Of a DNA stretch of 64,000 nucleotides, positions 60,023-64,000 are shown one piece after another. The position numbers and the translations under genes were made by a program. The notes under the pieces were generated by a model. The model made no database searches, was not told where the DNA came from, and saw nothing but the letters and a program-made list of their open reading frames with translations. Source of the DNA: Xestospongia bergquistia (Eukaryota > Porifera > Demospongiae > Haplosclerida > Petrosiidae); NCBI GenBank assembly GCA_963965975.1, contig OZ014413.1, positions 10,336,601 through 10,400,600 on the forward strand, in the 5' to 3' direction. Numbering within the stretch: the stretch's first letter is position 1; every line of letters starts with the position of its first letter.

Positions 60023-62396
60023 CTCTTCCTCTCTCTCTCTCCCTCTTAGAATCTAGCATTACAGGCAGCAGAAGAGGGCATTGTATTACTACAAAATGAT
60101 GGTACATATTATATATTATACTATATTACCTACACGTTCCACTTATCATGTAATATCTCACTCTATACAGGTACTCTACCACTTAGTTTAACTCAACATC
60201 ATAATATAGCACTCATTGGTCCTAATGCTGATGCTACTACAACAATGCAAGGAAATTATCATGTAAGGAGGCTATTAGGAGGAAAGTCTTGAGAAAATTA
60301 AAATTGAAAGAAAAAAAAGATATTTTGGTATCAAATACAAACGTGTATATTTCAATGTTTTGTCTCCATAAGATTATAGTAAAAGTAATTAATTATATCT
60401 CCTTAAGTTAATGTAAATATAATATTATCTGTTATATATAAAGAGAGAGAGATAGGGAGGGAGAGAAAGAATATAGATAGAAGAGAGAGACAACTGATCT
60501 TTTTCTTGTTTGTCTCTGAGTATCTGTAATGTGTAATGATAGTATCATCTGTTATTATATATTAGGGTACAGCTCCTTTCTTGATTAGTCCATTAATGGG
60601 GCTACAAAATCTTAACCTCTCTGTGACATATGTTCAAGGTTGTGATGTTCCTTGTACTAGTACTTCTGGTTTTGTGGCTGCTACTGATGCTGCTAAAAAA
60701 GCTGATGTTATTATTATTGTTATTGGACTTGATGGAAGACAAGAAAAGTATGAATAACTATTTATCATTTACATTTTTACTTTCCAAATTAATATAATTT
60801 TGTTTTTCCATAATACAGTGAGGCACATGATCGTACTGAAATCTCTTTACCAGGCAATCAAGAGATGTTATTACAAAATGTTAAAAAAGCTGCTGAAAAC
60901 AAACCATTTATTGTTGTACTGATGTCAGGTGGTCCTGTCGATATTTCAAGTGCCAAAGTAAATATCATAATATTAACCCTTTACTAACTCTAATTGTATT
61001 CTAAAGTATACAGTCTGATATAATTATTATATTATTCCTAATATTTTTCCTGTTGACATGATATCTATACATTGATCTTGTTATCATGTGTAATCTGTAT
61101 TCAATATGTACAATATAACACAAGTACATGTAATAAAGTACAACATGACATGTCGTTTTCATGTTGTACACATGTCAGATGTCCAAATGCCATTAATAGC
61201 ATATAACAATAGGACAATACAATGACTCTATTCATGAGAATAGAATGGAATCAATTTAGGTCCTACAATTAAATAGTAATTATTTGATTTCTACAGACAA
61301 TGGCTAATGGTATCCTGTGGACTGGCTATCCTGGTCAAGCTGGTGGGACTGCTTTAGCAAAAATTCTTTATGGACAAGTAAATCCTTCAGGAAAACTTCC
61401 AATGACCTTTGTAAGTCACAATTCATTGGAGACATACCAGTTTGAAAGTGGTAAAATCTAGTAGTTCATAAATTCACTAGACCTAACTAAAAAGGCTTCT
61501 TTTAAGATTTCATACATTGTATTATTACTTCTATAGTATCCAGCTAATTATGTCAATGAGATATCATATGGAGATATGGGTATGCGTACATCACCAGGAC
61601 GTACTTATAAATTCTATAATGGAACACCAGTGTTTGCATTTGGAGATGGTCTCAGTTACACACAATTTAAAATGGAATGGTAAATGATACAGTGATTACA
61701 CACATGATTTGTTTTATATCACATTAAAAAATGCTGAAACTAACTTAATTTCTATGATTAATTACAAAGTTAATCTCATCCTATTTTCCTACACACATAT
61801 GTACAGGACTACTGATAAGAAGGACTTGTATATTTCTCATCATCAGTTAACTGACGATACTCCTATCAACTATGAAGTTAAGGTCACTAATACTGGTAAT
61901 ATGGGAGGTGGTCTTGCTTTATTAGCTTTTGTTACTTCTGATGTAAGTATGAATCAATTAGTATATAGTAACTATAATCATTCATGATAAGTAGATAATT
62001 AACAATACAATCCCAATGATACATTGAATATACAGTACCAGGTGCTGAATTGGTAATATAATCTTAGTTTAACCATCTCTACTTGTGTAATATTAGTAAT
62101 ATAAGGATTATACAGAATAGTATATTGTGTAATACTGTATTTCCCTTAGCAACCAGGTGCTCCATTGAAGGAACTGTTTGGATTCCAAAAGATCTATTTA
62201 AAACCTGGAGAGTATACAAGTGTCTTCTTTGGAGCTGGACCTAAAGTCTTCTCAACTGTCGATGAAACTGTATGTAATATTGTGTTTCTTTATAATATTA
62301 ATATTGTTACTTTTATTATAGGGTAAAAGAGATATCAGGGTTGGAAAATTCCTTATCAAAATTGGAGATCTTGATCATACTGTTGTGATTCAGTGA
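49934..62396 (+). CDS. Secreted glycoside hydrolase family 3, beta-xylosidase-like (complete)
   Basis: Starts with a signal peptide ([20 protein letters not shown]) and continues through many short exons: [60 protein letters not shown] and [11 protein letters not shown] at 51,862-51,906. The next exon (58,470, [12 protein letters not shown]) joins in phase and matches GH3 order, so a 6.5-kb intron separates them. Then [28 protein letters not shown] with the presumed nucleophile Asp, [62 protein letters not shown] and a fibronectin-III-like end to TGA at 62394. Layout resembles plant-type xylosidases/arabinosidases. The large intron contains most of the three-HMG-box gene on the other strand. 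CT runs precede the acceptors at 59,603 and 60,050. Confidence 0.9.
51907..52665. other. Start of the GH3 giant intron
   Basis: AT-rich 760 bp between the GH3 exon ending at 51,906 and the stop of the antisense HMG gene, presumably including that gene's 3' UTR. No coding segment seen. Confidence 0.55.
52666..58054 (-). CDS. Three-HMG-box protein with Gln/Pro-rich region, nested in GH3 intron
   Basis: Five exons in phase: 58054-57997 ([19 protein letters not shown]), 56913-56370, 55561-55402, 55144-54948 and 52924-52666. After a Gln/Pro/His-rich segment of about 90 residues comes HMG box 1 ([17 protein letters not shown] to [10 protein letters not shown]). Box 2 is [20 protein letters not shown], then [21 protein letters not shown] linker rich in Pro and Gly follows. 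Box 3 is [17 protein letters not shown] to [15 protein letters not shown], then a short non-acidic end. Both box 2 and box 3 are entered through the same PKRNM splice junction, suggesting box-exon duplication. Insect DSP1-type HMGB proteins also have Gln-rich N-termini but two boxes. Expected role: chromatin/DNA bending. Four of five exons lie inside the GH3 intron. Confidence 0.88.
52931..52971 (-). repeat. CT microsatellite at acceptor of HMG box 3 exon
   Basis: GA run on the plus strand, CT on the sense strand of the HMG gene, ending CAAATTAG at the acceptor. Confidence 0.88.
53252..53285. repeat. (TG)n microsatellite
   Basis: About 16 TG units with one interruption, in the region that is intronic to both the GH3 and the HMG gene. 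Confidence 0.9.
53695..54010. repeat. 60-bp minisatellite, array 5 (both orientations)
   Basis: Degenerate units in reverse orientation to about 53,845 (CTAATGGTAGGCTATCCTAGG), then forward units to 54,010 (CAGTGACCTAGGATAG). It forms an inverted pair, and is the only array with mixed orientation. It is also the only one in DNA that is intronic to genes on both strands. Confidence 0.88.
54505..54544. other. Perfect 15-bp inverted repeat
   Basis: Arms ACATCATACATGTAC and its exact complement, separated by a 10-base spacer. Intronic to both GH3 and the HMG gene. Could form a hairpin in DNA or RNA; no other feature is attached. Confidence 0.85.
55562..55609 (-). repeat. CT microsatellite at acceptor of HMG box 2 exon
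   Basis: About 46 bases of GA on the plus strand, CT on the sense strand, ending CTCTAG directly at the acceptor. Confidence 0.9.
58272..58281 (-). promoter_or_regulatory. NRF1-like palindrome upstream of the three-HMG-box gene
   Basis: ACGCATGCGT about 220 bp before the start codon, in a stretch that is less AT-rich. Similar to the site at the HMGB promoter (48,772). Confidence 0.4.
59539..59602 (+). repeat. CT microsatellite at a GH3 acceptor
   Basis: CTCTCTCTCTGT-type run ending TTTCTTTCTCAG at the acceptor of the exon encoding [15 protein letters not shown] second tract at 59,989-60,049 ends CCCTCTTAG before the exon encoding [10 protein letters not shown]. Confidence 0.88.
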
Positions 62397-62779
62397 TCAA
62401 TATTTCGTCCATAAACATTAACTCTTTTCCAAGCTTTATAGCTGTTTAATGTCTATTTACTAGCTAATGCTGTCAGTAATTTTAAACTGTGGAAATAGAG
62501 TACATTTAGCATGAGAAGAATTATTGACTCCTTAACAACTCAAAATTGAAATATACTTTTTCAGTTAACCCTACTTCTCAGTCAATAGATCTGGCATTCC
62601 ATGCAAATTTGTAACACAATATCTACTACATGTCCTTTTGTACTTGGCAGTGACTATTTGTTAAACAGGAAGCTCATACATAGTTATGTATGACTGTTAT
62701 CTAAACTGTATGTAGTGACTACTATGGAATCAGCATGGAAGCCACACCTAGTAAATTGATTTTATTAGCCCCTCCCAAA
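62397..62779. promoter_or_regulatory. Spacer between tandem GH3 genes
   Basis: About 380 bp holding the 3' UTR of the first GH3 gene and the promoter of the second. No further gene seen. Confidence 0.55.
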
Positions 62780-64000
62780 ATGACTACCTTAGCCATCCTA
62801 TTCACTGTTGTAACTGCTTTTTGCAGCTTTTCAAGTGCTGCGACCTGTCAAGACCCGCCTTACAATAATTACTTGTATTGGTGAGCACCTCAAACGCACA
62901 AATTCCATTTTTTTCCTATTATTTTACAGTAACTTCAGTGTTCCTATTGATGTTAGAGTTCAAGGTATACTCAAGTATCTAGTCTTGAGATACTTTTTTG
63001 TGTTCATCCACAGATCTGATAAAGCATATGAGTACAAAAGACAAGATATCCCAACTTGGTACAGGAGCAGAAAGTATCGACAATCTTGCTATCCCCAGCT
63101 ATCAATGGTAGTTCATAGACTTTCTTATAGTTACACTTCTGAACACTCTGTATGTGGCATATACATTATAGCCTTCTTTAGTACAGTTAATTAAATGATT
63201 CATTATTAATATGCTAACTAAAAATATAGGGAATGTCCTTAATTCAGAGTTTTCTATATTACTGTTGCTTGGCATCATTTTAATATTTAGGTGGTCTGAA
63301 GCTCTCCATGGTGTGGCTGCATCTCCTGGTGTTCATTTTGGTGGAGATGTAAGAGAAACACTCAAAATCGTATTATCATATTATATCATCTCTCTCTTAT
63401 AACAGCTTCCTTATGCTACTTCTTTTCCTCAAGTTATTGGACTGGGAGCTACCTTCAACATGTATGAAAATTTATGTTGACATGTGTTTTAATTTTTACA
63501 GATCTCTCATACGAGCATTGGCTGAAGTAATTTCAACAGAAGCACGAGCATTTGCTAACAAACAACAAGCTGGCTTGACATTTTTTGCTCCTTTTATGAA
63601 TATTTATAGGTAAGAGTAATTCTAGTTAGTAATCTCCTTGTATTGCTGTTTTCATGTTTATATAGAGATCCTCGTTGGGGCAGAGGTCAAGAGGTACCAG
63701 GAGAAGGTATGCGTTAAGTGACGTGATATATAATGTTATTTGAAAATCATCAGTGTGGATGGTATCATACTATAAATGATCTAGTTTTTGTTAATGTTAT
63801 GTTGCAGTACTTTATACTAATAGATCCTTATCTTACCTCGCAATACACTGTTCAATTTGTAAAAGGAATGCAGGAAGGAGAAGACACCAGGTTCAGTTGT
63901 GAGCATATCACATACTATATGTCTGCTCATTCTCAGAATTTGAAAATAAGTCTGCAATACTTTGAGGATGACAATACCTAGTTTTCAATAGTCTTTCTTT
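62780..64000 (+). CDS. Second GH3 beta-xylosidase-like gene, 5' part
   Basis: Tandem paralogue of the gene at 49,934. Signal peptide MTTLAILFTVVTAFCSFSSA, then DPPYNNYLYW (exon 62780-62880), FSVPIDVRVQ ending at the donor [64 protein letters not shown] segment (here [14 protein letters not shown]), [35 protein letters not shown] and [17 protein letters not shown]. The window ends before the catalytic Asp. Exon structure is the same as in the first copy, but introns are shorter and unlike in sequence, so the duplication is not recent. Confidence 0.88.

Overview
The window reads as nuclear DNA from an animal, most likely a demosponge of the Amphimedon type. It is AT-rich, its genes are packed tightly and cut by many short GT-AG introns, and the gene set is metazoan: Goliath-type RING protein, GAF-domain phosphodiesterase, talin-rod relative, gamma-tubulin complex component 4, ANKLE2, SAP30L, HMGB and NIPA. 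Death-domain proteins of a kind I associate with sponge gene expansions are also present. The species call is inference. The gene models were built by hand from splice signals and codon phase, so internal exon edges may be off by a few bases.

Layout. 0-4.5 kb: a 60-bp minisatellite, then the 3' half of a Goliath/RNF130-like RING-H2 gene (+) with a 58-bp minisatellite in one intron. 4.5-10.8 kb: a PDE2A-like cyclic nucleotide phosphodiesterase (-). 11.6-39.2 kb: a tandem duplication of about 13 kb. Copy A (about 12.15-24.9 kb) and copy B (about 25.44-38.4 kb) each hold a talin-rod-like gene, a death-domain/coiled-coil/LRR gene, a long non-coding stretch and a gamma-tubulin complex component 4 (GCP4) gene. 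The copies complement each other. A keeps the 5' end of the talin-like gene but loses the 3' end of GCP4 and most of the LRR exon. B loses the 5' end of the talin-like gene but keeps the LRR exon and the complete GCP4. The junction is an array of the 60-bp minisatellite, and the same array sits in the matching GCP4 intron of copy B. Each copy carries private transposon insertions, several with readable target-site duplications.

39.5-49.8 kb: a run of nuclear and chromatin genes: an intronless gene fusing a LEM domain to a protein kinase (-), NIPA-like magnesium transporter (+), ANKLE2 (-), HMGB (-) and SAP30L (-). 49.9-62.4 kb: a secreted glycoside hydrolase family 3 gene (+) whose 6.5-kb intron contains most of a gene for a three-HMG-box protein on the other strand. 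62.8 kb to the end: the start of a second, tandem GH3 gene.

Recurring patterns worth attention: CT or GA microsatellites sit at splice junctions in a strand-consistent way across unrelated genes; the 60-bp minisatellite occurs at five loci, always in the same orientation relative to the host transcript except where both strands are transcribed; three promoters share CACGTGGG; and the coiled-coil exons of the death-domain gene are all of phase 1-1 and partly duplicates of each other.
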